Origin: Bacteroidia bacterium
GTDB taxonomy: Bacteria > Bacteroidota > Bacteroidia > B-17B0 > Aurantibacillaceae
Assembly (NCBI GenBank): GCA_021740825.1
Contig: JAIOZA010000006.1
Coordinates: 45,810-109,809 of the forward strand
DNA: 64,000 bases
Direction: 5' to 3'
In this document: positions 17,088 through 25,899 of the stretch, piece by piece
Layout of the letters: every line of letters begins with the position of its first letter
Position numbering within the stretch: the stretch's first letter is position 1
Made by a program: the position numbers and the translations under genes
Notes under the pieces: model-generated
Seen by the model: only the letters and a program-made list of their open reading frames with translations
Databases searched by the model: none
Told to the model about the DNA's origin: nothing

Positions 17088-17399
17088 TTATGCTTGAGCT
17101 GTTGGTCCGCCAAAGCTTAATGGCAATGCGTTCATTTCGCTATCTTTAATTTTACCATGCATTTGCTCATATTTTTGAACGTTTTCTGCTAACGCTTTCA
17201 TTAAACGTTTAGCATGTTGTGGCGTTAAAACAATACGCGATTTTACTTTTGCCTTTGGCACACCAGGCATCACTCTTATAAAATCAACCACAAACTCAGT
17301 TGGAGAATGTGTAATAATGGCAAGGTTTGAATAAGTTCCTTCTGCAATTTCTTCAGATAATTCAATATTTAATTGATTTTCAGGATTTTGATTTTCCAT
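17088..17399 (-). CDS. DUF3467 domain protein
   Basis: 103-residue soluble protein of the DUF3467 family, function unknown. It has the conserved core EGTYSNLAIITHSPTEFVVDF, IRVMPGVPKAKVKSRIVLTP and HAKRLMKALAENVQKYE. The family is widespread in Bacteroidota and some other phyla. ATG at 17399 is convincing because the acidic/Gln-rich leader MENQNPENQ leads directly into the domain. It is monocistronic; a TATCTTTA near-match to the -7 element lies ~20 nt upstream. A long hairpin element separates it from htpG. Confidence 0.88.
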   Translation of the reverse strand: MENQNPENQLNIELSEEIAEGTYSNLAIITHSPTEFVVDFIRVMPGVPKAKVKSRIVLTPQHAKRLMKALAENVQKYEQMHGKIKDSEMNALPLSFGGPTAQA

Positions 17400-17450
17400 G
17401 GTTTATTTTTTAATAAAGATAAGATTAATTTTAAATTGGATTGGTTAAAA

Positions 17451-17552
17451 ATAGAACGCTGATTTTTATGATTATTAAGCTAAAAATTACTTTATGAACA
17501 ATATTGAACTAATCATATTTAATCATAACCATCTGTGTTATCAGCGTTCTAT
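17451..17552. repeat. long inverted repeat with GAACGCTGAT arms
   Basis: Between htpG and the DUF3467 gene, 13-bp perfect arms ATAGAACGCTGAT (17451-17463) and ATCAGCGTTCTAT (17540-17552) flank a 76-nt AT-rich centre that itself contains ATGATT and AATCATA syllables (TTTTTATGATTATT on one side; TAATCATATTTAATCATAACC on the other). It has the same overall architecture as the elements at 2417 and 12940 but different words. It could serve as the htpG transcription end, although it has no U-tract. Confidence 0.75.
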
Positions 17553-17559
17553 AAAAAAT

Positions 17560-19461
17560 TTAATTAATCATCTCAACACTACGCTTAACAAACTTGGTTA
17601 ACTCTTCGCCTTTAAGCAAACCTTGCGCTAATAAGGCTAAATCGGCTGCTTGCTTTGCTAACTGACTTTGTTTTTCTGTGTTAGCTTCAGCCATTATTTT
17701 AGTAATTAAAGGATGATTTGCATTCACAACTAAATTATACATATCGGGCATTGAACCATAAAAGTTCATTCCTCCGCCTCCACCCATGGCTTGCATATCT
17801 TTCATACGGCGCATAAATTCAGGGCGAGTAATTAACATAGGCGAATCAGTTTCGCTTAAGCTTTCAAAAACAACGGAATATTTTTCTTTAGCAACAACAC
17901 CTTCAATAATTGGTTTTAATGTTTTTTGCTCATCTTCAGTTAATTTACAAATTTGTCCATCATCTTTTTTAATTAATTTTTCAACGGTATCGCTATCTAC
18001 GCGTACAAATTGCGTATTAGTTAATTTACTTTCTAGGTGATTAATTAAATGAGCATCTAATGGCGAATCCATTAATAAAACATCATATCCACGAGATTTT
18101 GCTGCATCTATGTAGGTATGTTGTTCGTCAATATTTGTAGCATATAAATAAACTACTTTATTGTCTTTATCCGTTTGATTCGCTTTTACATGCGCTTCGT
18201 ATTCATCTAAAGTAAATGCTTTTGCTTCGGTATTTTTAACAAGAGAAAATTTTGCAGCTTTTTCATAAAATTTCTCGTCGCTAATCATTCCGTATTGCAC
18301 AAATATTTTAACATCGTCCCACTTAGCTTCAAAATCTGGTCTTTCTTTTTTAAAGATTTCTTCTAATTTATCGGCTACTTTTTTGGTAATGTGCGCCGAT
18401 ATTTTTTTAACATTGCTATCCGCTTGTAAATAACTACGACTAACGTTTAAAGGAATATCTGGACTATCAATCACTCCACGTAACATAGTTAAAAAATCAG
18501 GAACAATGTTTTCAACATTATCAGTAACAAAAACTTGGTTACTGTACAATTGAATACGATCTTTTGGAGCCTCAAACTTATTTGATAATTTAGGAAAATA
18601 TAAAATACCTGTTAAGTTAAATGGATAATCAACATTTAAATGAATATGAAACAAAGGTTCTTCAAACTGCATCGGATACAATTCTCGGTAAAATGCTTTG
18701 TAATCTTCATCTTTTAAATCAACTGGTTTTTTAACCCATAATGGAACAGGATTGTTGATGATGTTTTCGACTTGAATTTCCTCTTCTTTTTCATTTCCTT
18801 TTTCATCTTTTTCACCGCTAGGAACCCACTCTGATTTAGTGCCAAAAACAATTTCAATAGGTAAAAACTTACAATATTTTTTTAAGAGACCTTCAATTTT
18901 GCTATTCTCTAAAAACTCCAAGCTATCCTCGGCAACATGCAACACGATATCTGTTCCACGAGTTGTTTTAGTTTCAACTTCTTCAATTTGGTATTCCGGA
19001 CTTCCATCACATTCCCAACGAACCGATTTTGATCCTTCCTTATATGATAATGAGAAAATTTCAACTTTTTGAGCAACCATAAAAGCTGAATAAAACCCTA
19101 AACCAAAATGTCCAATTACGACGTTTTTGTCGACTTTATCTTGGTATTTTTGTACAAATTCCTCTGCACCACTAAATGCAATTTGAGTGATATATTTTTC
19201 AATTTCCTCTTTTGTCATACCAATACCTTTATCTTTAATAGTAATGGTTTTGGCTGTTTTATCAATTAGGACTTCAATTTTTAAATCACCTAATTCACCT
19301 TTGGCCTCTCCCATAGATGTTAGGGCTTTTAGTTTTTGAGTGGCATCAGTAGCGTTGCTTACTAATTCACGTAAGAAAATTTCGTTATCGCTGTAAAGAA
19401 ATTTCTTAATAATTGGGAAAATGTTTTCGGTTTGAACATTAATTTTACCAGTAGTGCTCAT
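17560..19461 (-). CDS. htpG: molecular chaperone HtpG (Hsp90)
   Basis: 633-residue cytosolic Hsp90. The N-terminal Bergerat-fold ATPase motifs are present: ELVSNATDATQKLKAL, IKDKGIGMTKEE and GHFGLGFYSAFMV. The middle domain carries the catalytic-loop arginine region (NVSRSYLQ) and the C-terminal dimerisation domain is complete, ending RSVEMIN. The length is typical (E. coli 624). It is transcribed on its own. A direct repeat TGACAAAATGACA lies 77-89 nt upstream of the ATG and could be a stress-response operator. The gene is followed by a long hairpin. Confidence 0.97.
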   Translation of the reverse strand: MSTTGKINVQTENIFPIIKKFLYSDNEIFLRELVSNATDATQKLKALTSMGEAKGELGDLKIEVLIDKTAKTITIKDKGIGMTKEEIEKYITQIAFSGAEEFVQKYQDKVDKNVVIGHFGLGFYSAFMVAQKVEIFSLSYKEGSKSVRWECDGSPEYQIEEVETKTTRGTDIVLHVAEDSLEFLENSKIEGLLKKYCKFLPIEIVFGTKSEWVPSGEKDEKGNEKEEEIQVENIINNPVPLWVKKPVDLKDEDYKAFYRELYPMQFEEPLFHIHLNVDYPFNLTGILYFPKLSNKFEAPKDRIQLYSNQVFVTDNVENIVPDFLTMLRGVIDSPDIPLNVSRSYLQADSNVKKISAHITKKVADKLEEIFKKERPDFEAKWDDVKIFVQYGMISDEKFYEKAAKFSLVKNTEAKAFTLDEYEAHVKANQTDKDNKVVYLYATNIDEQHTYIDAAKSRGYDVLLMDSPLDAHLINHLESKLTNTQFVRVDSDTVEKLIKKDDGQICKLTEDEQKTLKPIIEGVVAKEKYSVVFESLSETDSPMLITRPEFMRRMKDMQAMGGGGGMNFYGSMPDMYNLVVNANHPLITKIMAEANTEKQSQLAKQAADLALLAQGLLKGEELTKFVKRSVEMIN

Positions 19462-19537
19462 TTTTAAATATATTTTTTGGTTAAGTTGATATTTTTTCAG
19501 TATTTATCAGTCAAAGGTTGTACCAATAGAATAAAAA

Positions 19538-19550
19538 TGACAAAATGACA
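19538..19550 (-). promoter_or_regulatory. TGACAAAATGACA direct repeat upstream of htpG, possible operator
   Basis: Two TGACA words separated by three A residues, about 80 nt upstream of the htpG start, followed by AAATTTTATCATT that can pair with it. Stress-gene promoters often carry such repeats, but I cannot match it to a characterised Bacteroidota regulator. Confidence 0.25.
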
Positions 19551-19596
19551 AAATTTTATCATTCTAAATTCAATGCTGATTGTACTTTTTGAAATC

Positions 19597-22119
19597 TTAA
19601 ACCGGATCAGCATCTATCTGTAAACGATAAATGCTTTTTTTATTATTGAATTGCAAAGTATCTATTTCTTGCTTCAATAAATTACGAACTTGTGTGGGCG
19701 AATATTCTCTATTAATTTTTAATAAAATACGTTTATGATATTGGTCTTTTATTTTCGCTATCAATGGAAATTCTGGGCCTAACATCATGCCGCCAAATAA
19801 TGGTTTTAATTGATTAGCTAATTGTTGAGCTATATCATTTACTACATTTACATCTTTTGAAACAACTGACAATTCAATTACACGAGTAAAAGGTGGGTAA
19901 TGAAATTGTTCGCGTTCATTTATTTGAGATTGATAAAACTGTAAATAATTATCGGCTAAAACATGATTTATAACCGAGTGCTCCGGCTGGTTAGTTTGAA
20001 TATAAACAGTTCCTTTTTTATCCTTGCGCCCTGCTCTGCCACTTACTTGAATAATTAATTGATAGGCTTTTTCGTAAGAACGAAAATCCGGAAAATTTAA
20101 AACACTATCCACATTTAAAACACCAACTACACTTACGTTATCAAAATCCAAACCTTTAGTAACCATTTGTGTACCAACTAAAATATCAATATTGCCTAAT
20201 TCAAATTCATCAATAAGTTGTTTATAAGCATATTTACTTCTGGTTGTATCTAAATCCATGCGAGCCACCTTAGCTGAGGGAAATAGAATTTCTATTTCTT
20301 CTTCAATTTTTTCTGTACCAAAACCTTTATACTTTAAATTATTATTTCCACAAGCACCGCAGCTTGTTGGAGGTTGCATAGCGTAGCCGCAATAATGACA
20401 ACTTAATTTATTTGTTTGTTTATGATAAATCAACGCAACATCGCAGTGGGTACAATGTGGTATCCAATTACAACTGGTACATTCTGTATACGGGGCAAAA
20501 CCACGGCGATTTTGAAACAAAATGACTTGTTCTTTTTTTGCTAATGCTTGAGTAATAGCATCAACTAATTGATGAGAAAAGATAGATTTATTTTGTTGTT
20601 GTTGAGTTTCTTTTTTTAAATCGCACACCACTGTTGATGGTAAACTTGCATTTCCATGCCGCTCAGCTATTCTTACTAATCCAAATTTATTATGCAATGC
20701 ATTATAATAACTTTCAAAAGAAGGTGTAGCTGTTCCTAATAAAACTTTTGCTTTGTGTAAATTAGCTAAATACATGGCTGCATCGCGAGCATGATAACGT
20801 GGCGCAGGATCTTGTTGTTTATAGGAATTATCATGTTCTTCATCAATAATAATTAATCCTAAATTATTAAATGGTAAAAATAAAGCAGAACGTGTTCCTA
20901 AAACAATATTAAAATGTTTAGCATCTTGTTTATGGTCGCCTTCATGTAAAATAGAATTCCAAATTTCAACGCGTTCGTTTTCACTAAATTTTGAGTGATA
21001 AATACCAACTGAATTACCAAATACTGCCCTTATACGACTTATTAATTGAGTGGTTAATGCAATTTCGGGAACAAGGTATAACACTTGTTTTCCTTGAGCA
21101 ATAACTTTATTAATTAATTCAGAATAAATTTCAGTTTTTCCACTTCCTGTTACTCCGTGCAATAAAACTGCTTGTTTAGTTTCAAACTGGTGTTCAATTT
21201 CTTTAACTGCTTTTATTTGAAATGCATTAAGTGTTTTATTGGTCTTTTCTTTATTATCGAATAACAAGCGACTTGTTTCAAGTTCAGTTTCAATTAAAAT
21301 TTCTTTTTTAACTAAACCTTTAATAACAGCTGTATCAAAAGTTTTTAGTAACGTTGCTTTTTTTACTAAACCTAATTGCTTGGCTGTTTCATCAGATTTT
21401 AAAAGATGAAGCACCATCAATAAAAGTTCAGCCTGCTTAAATGCTTTTTTTTCTAAAGTATCCAATACTTCTTTTAATTGCATTTGATCATTCAATAAAG
21501 TTAGATTAACACCAATGTAATCAACCAATTTAGGCTTATACTTATCTTTAATTTCTTCATAAATAACTATAGCACCTTTTTGAATTAACTTATTAATAAA
21601 ACCCTGAACAGTTTTTATAGAAAGCAAAACACTAACATCCTCAAAACTCAAGGAAGAATTTATTTGCAAAGCTTCTAAAACCGTATGTTCTTTTTCTGTA
21701 AAATAATCATAAGGCATTTCATCTAAACTAAAATCTGTATTAATAGTAATGTGTGATGTACTACTTAATTTTAAACCACTAGGTAATGCGGCATTCATCA
21801 CATCACCTGGATTACATAAATAGTAATGCGAAATCCAATCCCATAATTGTAATTGTGCTTTTGTTACAATGGGTTCGTCATCTAATATTGAATCTATATA
21901 TTTTGCTACATAATCTTTTGGAGGATTAGGATGTACATTATAAATAATAGCTGTGTAAAATTTTGTTTTTCCAAACTGAACAATAACTCTTTTTCCAACA
22001 ACTATTTGCTCATTCAATTCTTTTGGCACACGATACGTAAATTTATTAGCCACGGATAGTGGAACAATAACATCAACAAAAAAAGTTGTTTGAGAAGTGT
22101 TATTTGTTGTTTGATCCAA
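19597..22119 (-). CDS. priA: primosomal protein N' (PriA) replication-restart helicase
   Basis: 840-residue superfamily 2 DNA helicase that reloads the replisome at stalled forks. It contains the N-terminal 3'-DNA-binding domain (VIVPLSVANKFTYRVP), Walker A GVTGSGKTEIYSELI, the DEEHDNSYKQQ DEAH-type box, and YHARDAA. Two zinc-binding clusters are visible: CTSCNWIPHCTHC and CHYCGYAMQPPTSCGAC. Motifs V-VI (DILVGTQMVTKGLDFDNV, QVSGRAGR) are intact. It starts at a TTG (22119); no good ATG lies upstream in frame, and the encoded N-terminus aligns with the domain. 840 is slightly longer than E. coli PriA (732), as usual in this phylum. Confidence 0.95.
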   Translation of the reverse strand: MDQTTNNTSQTTFFVDVIVPLSVANKFTYRVPKELNEQIVVGKRVIVQFGKTKFYTAIIYNVHPNPPKDYVAKYIDSILDDEPIVTKAQLQLWDWISHYYLCNPGDVMNAALPSGLKLSSTSHITINTDFSLDEMPYDYFTEKEHTVLEALQINSSLSFEDVSVLLSIKTVQGFINKLIQKGAIVIYEEIKDKYKPKLVDYIGVNLTLLNDQMQLKEVLDTLEKKAFKQAELLLMVLHLLKSDETAKQLGLVKKATLLKTFDTAVIKGLVKKEILIETELETSRLLFDNKEKTNKTLNAFQIKAVKEIEHQFETKQAVLLHGVTGSGKTEIYSELINKVIAQGKQVLYLVPEIALTTQLISRIRAVFGNSVGIYHSKFSENERVEIWNSILHEGDHKQDAKHFNIVLGTRSALFLPFNNLGLIIIDEEHDNSYKQQDPAPRYHARDAAMYLANLHKAKVLLGTATPSFESYYNALHNKFGLVRIAERHGNASLPSTVVCDLKKETQQQQNKSIFSHQLVDAITQALAKKEQVILFQNRRGFAPYTECTSCNWIPHCTHCDVALIYHKQTNKLSCHYCGYAMQPPTSCGACGNNNLKYKGFGTEKIEEEIEILFPSAKVARMDLDTTRSKYAYKQLIDEFELGNIDILVGTQMVTKGLDFDNVSVVGVLNVDSVLNFPDFRSYEKAYQLIIQVSGRAGRKDKKGTVYIQTNQPEHSVINHVLADNYLQFYQSQINEREQFHYPPFTRVIELSVVSKDVNVVNDIAQQLANQLKPLFGGMMLGPEFPLIAKIKDQYHKRILLKINREYSPTQVRNLLKQEIDTLQFNNKKSIYRLQIDADPV

Positions 22120-22191
22120 TTATATTTAAATTAAGATGATTTTTTATTTAATTGTCAAATTCTCTAATCGCTACATTGACTAATTAACATG

Positions 22192-22938
22192 TTAACTAAT
22201 TAAAGCAGCTAAAAATACACCGGCAATCATCGACATTATTTTAGCTAAATTATACCGATGATTTTCTCCGGTTTCAAACATAATAGCAGTAGAGATATGT
22301 AAAAATATACCAATAACTACTCCGAATGACAATTTTAAAAATCCATCATAATTATTTACACCTATCGAATTTAACACATAGCTAATCAAACAACCCAGAG
22401 GAGCCATTAATGCAAATCCCAACAATAATAATATGGTTTTTAATTTAGATGCCTTATGTTCTAATAATAAAGTAACAAAGGCAATTGCAATTGGTATATT
22501 ATGAATTGTAATTCCAAAAACTAATGATTGTTGAGTTGATAATAATGTGTTTGAGTGCGATACAATAATACCACTTTGGTAGATTGGTAAACCTTCTAAA
22601 AGAGAATGTAAATACAATCCTGTAATCATACCAAATGGTAAATGCTTTTTACATGAATCAGAATGAGCGTGAATATGACCATGTTCAATACCTGCACTAA
22701 AAAATTCAATAACGATTTGAATAAAAAATCCAATTAAAATAAATAATCCAACCAATTTATAATTACTATTTTCATAGCATTCGGGTAATAAATGCGTAAC
22801 AGAAATTGCAAAAAGATACGCTGCACTAAATGCTAACAAAAACCGCAAATTTTTTGCTTGTATTTTAAGAGATAAAAATACTGCGCCTGTAATTAATACA
22901 GGTAATGCTAAATATAAAGTAAGTAATCCTAAATTCAT
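22192..22938 (-). CDS. ZIP-family divalent metal transporter
   Basis: 248-residue inner-membrane protein with about seven or eight hydrophobic segments, predicted to import or exchange Zn2+/Fe2+-type metals. Signature segments are FAISVTHLLPE in TM2, YLHSLLEGLPIYQS in TM4 and TIHNIPIAIAFVTLLLEH in TM5, which carry the binuclear metal-site residues. The variable loop is histidine-rich (EHGHIHAHSDSCKKH), typical of ZIP transporters. The ATG overlaps the stop of the upstream methyltransferase gene (ATGA), so the two are translationally coupled. Selectivity is unknown. Confidence 0.88.
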   Translation of the reverse strand: MNLGLLTLYLALPVLITGAVFLSLKIQAKNLRFLLAFSAAYLFAISVTHLLPECYENSNYKLVGLFILIGFFIQIVIEFFSAGIEHGHIHAHSDSCKKHLPFGMITGLYLHSLLEGLPIYQSGIIVSHSNTLLSTQQSLVFGITIHNIPIAIAFVTLLLEHKASKLKTILLLLGFALMAPLGCLISYVLNSIGVNNYDGFLKLSFGVVIGIFLHISTAIMFETGENHRYNLAKIMSMIAGVFLAALIS

Positions 22939-23666
22939 TTTTTTTGTAATACTACTATTAATCGTGGAGAAGTATTTTGATTAAATTCTTCTAATTGGTA
23001 ATTCCCAAAAGTATTTATAATTTGTAAATTACAATCATTTGCTAAACTTTCGAAATACGTTTTATCAAATAATTTTACTCGTTCTTCAAAATGAAATGTT
23101 TCTGAGTTATCTTCAAAATCAATATTCTTAATTACTGTATTATTTTCAATTATTTTAGAGATATGAAATGTGATACCATCCATTATTTTAGTGTCGGTTG
23201 CTATCATAGAATTTTTAACATAATCAGCATTTAAAAAATCAAAAACAAATAGTCCATTTGGCTTTAAACTTTTTTTAACGGAATCAAATACATGTAAATC
23301 ATCTTCTCGTTTTTCAAAATAACCAAAACTTGTAAATAAATTAAAAACAACATCAAAGTAATTTGTGCGAAACAATTTACGCATATCATGCTCATAAAAT
23401 TCTAAAGTTTCATTAGCACTTTTATTTGCTTCAAAAATACTTTGCGGAGATAAATCTGTTCCAATAACATCAAGTCCTTTTTTATTTAAATAAATACTAT
23501 GCCTCCCCTTTCCACAGCATAAATCCCAACATTTTGAATTTGAATGTAAGTTCAAAAAAAACGAAATGTTATCGATAAATTTTGAAGCTTCACTATAATC
23601 TCTGTTCTTATACAGAATATGATAATAAGGCGTATCAAACCAAGATGAAAACCATTCTTTTTGCAT
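22935..23666 (-). CDS. class I SAM-dependent methyltransferase
   Basis: 243-residue Rossmann-fold methyltransferase. Motif I is CWDLCCGKGRHSIYLNKKG (a DxxCGxGRH-type glycine loop), followed by VIGTDLSPQSI (the acidic ribose-binding position) and FDVVFNLFTSFGYFEK. A C-terminal beta-sheet region, as in the Methyltransf_25-like families, is present. The substrate cannot be read from the sequence; its ATGA overlap with a ZIP transporter gene suggests only co-expression. A perfect TACCTTTG -7 element ends 6 nt before the ATG, so the mRNA may have essentially no leader. Confidence 0.88.
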   Translation of the reverse strand: MQKEWFSSWFDTPYYHILYKNRDYSEASKFIDNISFFLNLHSNSKCWDLCCGKGRHSIYLNKKGLDVIGTDLSPQSIFEANKSANETLEFYEHDMRKLFRTNYFDVVFNLFTSFGYFEKREDDLHVFDSVKKSLKPNGLFVFDFLNADYVKNSMIATDTKIMDGITFHISKIIENNTVIKNIDFEDNSETFHFEERVKLFDKTYFESLANDCNLQIINTFGNYQLEEFNQNTSPRLIVVLQKK

Positions 23667-23672
23667 AGTTTA

Positions 23673-23680
23673 CAAAGGTA
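23673..23680 (-). promoter_or_regulatory. -7 promoter element TACCTTTG for the methyltransferase-ZIP operon
   Basis: Perfect match to the Bacteroidota TAnnTTTG element on the minus strand, 6 nt before the ATG at 23666. No good TTTG -33 box is obvious at the usual distance. Confidence 0.5.
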
Positions 23681-23738
23681 TGAAAACAAAAACACCGAAC
23701 TAATAACGTATGGTGTTTTTTATTCAGAAATTAATCTA

Positions 23739-25793
23739 CTATCTAGTCATTACTTTAACATATTGAAAAGGACCATATTTTTTATCATTTTTATAATCAG
23801 CGGCATAAACCGGGCCTTTAACTGCAGATAACTTCACGAATTTTATTTTATTTGCATCTCCACCTTTTGCAGAAACAGCTTCCTTAATTTTAACTACCAT
23901 TTTGTTAGCCCTCGACTTAGCTAACTCTTTATTACTTGAAAAAGCTCGTGTTGGAACTTGAGAAGCACTTGACATAACTTTCACAATAGCATTACATTCT
24001 TTTGTTTTTGTAACAATTACCTCTATCATCAACTCCCACTCTTTTTCTCGATCTATTTCATTTTTATTATAGGCAAAACTGTGTTTGTAATTAAAAGTAA
24101 TTCCACATCCCTCATTTTTCTTAGTACTTGATTTATCGGTATGATTAGCTACATTATCAATTAATTTAATTTTAGTAGAATCAATTAAATTAACAGGCTT
24201 CAAATTAATTTCTTTCTGTATTTGTTGATAAGTTAAATCATTTGATACAAATAAATCCTCCTTATAAAATTCATCGTTATTAACTAGATATGAAAAACTA
24301 TAATTATTATTTGGCGATAAAATAGAAGCAAACGATCCGCTGGATTTTGGTTTATAGCTTCCTACTATTTCTCCGGTTGCTTTATTTGTAACTACAATTA
24401 ATACATCGTCCATTAATTTTCCAGATTCTCCTAGTAAAATAGATCCTTTTACTAACACCATTGCTTTTTGTGAGTCATCAGATAAAGTGATGCTATACAA
24501 ATCTTTTTCGCCAAATCCTCCCGACTGAGCTGAAGAAAAGTAACCTCTTTTGCCGTCAGCAGTGGTAACAAAAAAAACATCATCATCGGTTGTATTAATT
24601 GGGTATCCAATATTTTGAGGCTCACTAAATTTATTATTGGCTTCAATTGTTGAAACAAAAATATCAAAGCCTCCCATTGATTTATGACCCATTGATGCAA
24701 ACAACAAGGTATTTCCATCTGGGTGAATAAACGGTCCATCTTCATCGTATTTAGTATTAATTGTAGGTCCAACATTTATAGATTTACCCCACAATCCATT
24801 TGGCAATTTAGCACAACGATAAATATCTCTACCGCCAAAACCACCTGGACGATCTGATACAAAATACAAAATGGTTTTATCAGAATTTAAGCAGGCATGA
24901 GATTCCCAATATTTGGAGTTAATATCCGAACCAAAATCTTGCAAAGATGTCCATTCATTTCCATCCCAATTACTAAAATAGATGTTGCCATCTTTTTCAG
25001 AGATTCCCTTAAAAATAATTAAAGTTTGATCATCAGATGTTAAGAAAATAGATGCTTCATGACCTGTTGTATTAATGTTTTGAGAAATAGACTTTGGAGC
25101 ACCCCACAATCCACTCGCAGTTTTTTTAGAAACAACTATACTTTCGTTGTATTGCCCTTCTTCTAAAACTTGTCCAAAGATACCGGTATTTGTTCTTTTA
25201 GTATAGATTAGCGTTTTTTCATCGTTACTTAAAACAGGACTATATTCAGAAAAGGAACTATTAATGCTGTCACCTAAATTATCTATTTTTAAAGCCATTG
25301 GAACTTCTAGCAATTCTTTGGCAACATTAGTATGCGATTCATAAAAAGCTAATTCCTCTTTGTTTGTTTTGTCTTTTGCATAATTTTTCTCAAAATAATC
25401 ATATTGAAACCTTGCTTCAGTAAATTTATAATTTATATGCAAGGCCTTGCCATAATAAAGAAATGCTAATGGTGGCGCAGCTTTTTCGTTTACATTATCA
25501 AATTGATATTTTTTTGTAATGTTGCTAATTGATTTTGCTAAATATTTTTCAGCTAGCGATTTATTTTTTGATGAGTTTAAATAACTAAAACCAATATTGA
25601 AATTAATATTAGCAGAGGTTGAATCTATTTTATAGGCTTCCAGAAAATTCTTAATTGCATAATCGTAATTTTCTTCGCACATTAAATAAACCCCTTCCCT
25701 AAAGTAATCAGTGTACTTTCCTGCCGCTAATTGTGCTCTGCAATCATTAATGCAAATAGCTAAGCAAATAATAATTATGTAGTGTGGCTTCAT
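23739..25793 (-). CDS. PorE-like envelope protein: TPR, PD40 beta-propeller, carboxypeptidase-regulatory-like and OmpA-like domains
   Basis: About 684 residues. It has a signal peptide (KPHYIIIICLAICINDCRAQ), a TPR region (residues ~25-165), PD40/WD40-like propeller strands with FSEYSPVLSNDEKTLIYTK and DEDGPFIHPDGNTLLFAS, a carboxypeptidase-regulatory-like beta domain (~475-550), and a C-terminal OmpA-like domain. This domain order resembles PorE, the T9SS component thought to link the machinery to peptidoglycan; many paralogues exist, so the exact role is uncertain. In the OmpA-like part, SNKELAKSRANKM matches the NxxLSxxRA helix, but the aspartate expected before it appears replaced (SSASQVP), so diaminopimelate binding is doubtful. 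The track begins at a TTG (25805); I prefer the ATG at 25793. Confidence 0.78.
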   Translation of the reverse strand: MKPHYIIIICLAICINDCRAQLAAGKYTDYFREGVYLMCEENYDYAIKNFLEAYKIDSTSANINFNIGFSYLNSSKNKSLAEKYLAKSISNITKKYQFDNVNEKAAPPLAFLYYGKALHINYKFTEARFQYDYFEKNYAKDKTNKEELAFYESHTNVAKELLEVPMALKIDNLGDSINSSFSEYSPVLSNDEKTLIYTKRTNTGIFGQVLEEGQYNESIVVSKKTASGLWGAPKSISQNINTTGHEASIFLTSDDQTLIIFKGISEKDGNIYFSNWDGNEWTSLQDFGSDINSKYWESHACLNSDKTILYFVSDRPGGFGGRDIYRCAKLPNGLWGKSINVGPTINTKYDEDGPFIHPDGNTLLFASMGHKSMGGFDIFVSTIEANNKFSEPQNIGYPINTTDDDVFFVTTADGKRGYFSSAQSGGFGEKDLYSITLSDDSQKAMVLVKGSILLGESGKLMDDVLIVVTNKATGEIVGSYKPKSSGSFASILSPNNNYSFSYLVNNDEFYKEDLFVSNDLTYQQIQKEINLKPVNLIDSTKIKLIDNVANHTDKSSTKKNEGCGITFNYKHSFAYNKNEIDREKEWELMIEVIVTKTKECNAIVKVMSSASQVPTRAFSSNKELAKSRANKMVVKIKEAVSAKGGDANKIKFVKLSAVKGPVYAADYKNDKKYGPFQYVKVMTR

Positions 25794-25854
25794 ATAATTG
25801 TACAATACGTAAAAATAACATTATAAAAATATAAATAGCAATTACATCCATAAA

Positions 25855-25879
25855 AAAATCCCGCCTAAAGCGGGATTTT
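25855..25879 (-). terminator. Rho-independent terminator after the E2 acyltransferase gene
   Basis: Perfect 10-bp stem AAAATCCCGC / GCGGGATTTT with a 5-nt loop, followed on the minus strand by a T-rich run. It lies 20 nt past the stop of the dihydrolipoamide acyltransferase gene and upstream of the PorE-like gene, separating the two transcripts. Confidence 0.9.
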
Positions 25880-25899
25880 AATAAAAAAGTAAACTTTAA

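Noticed and set aside
24452-24775. 107-aa minus-strand ORF inside the PorE-like gene
   Set aside because: Alternative-frame shadow of a gene with clear domains.
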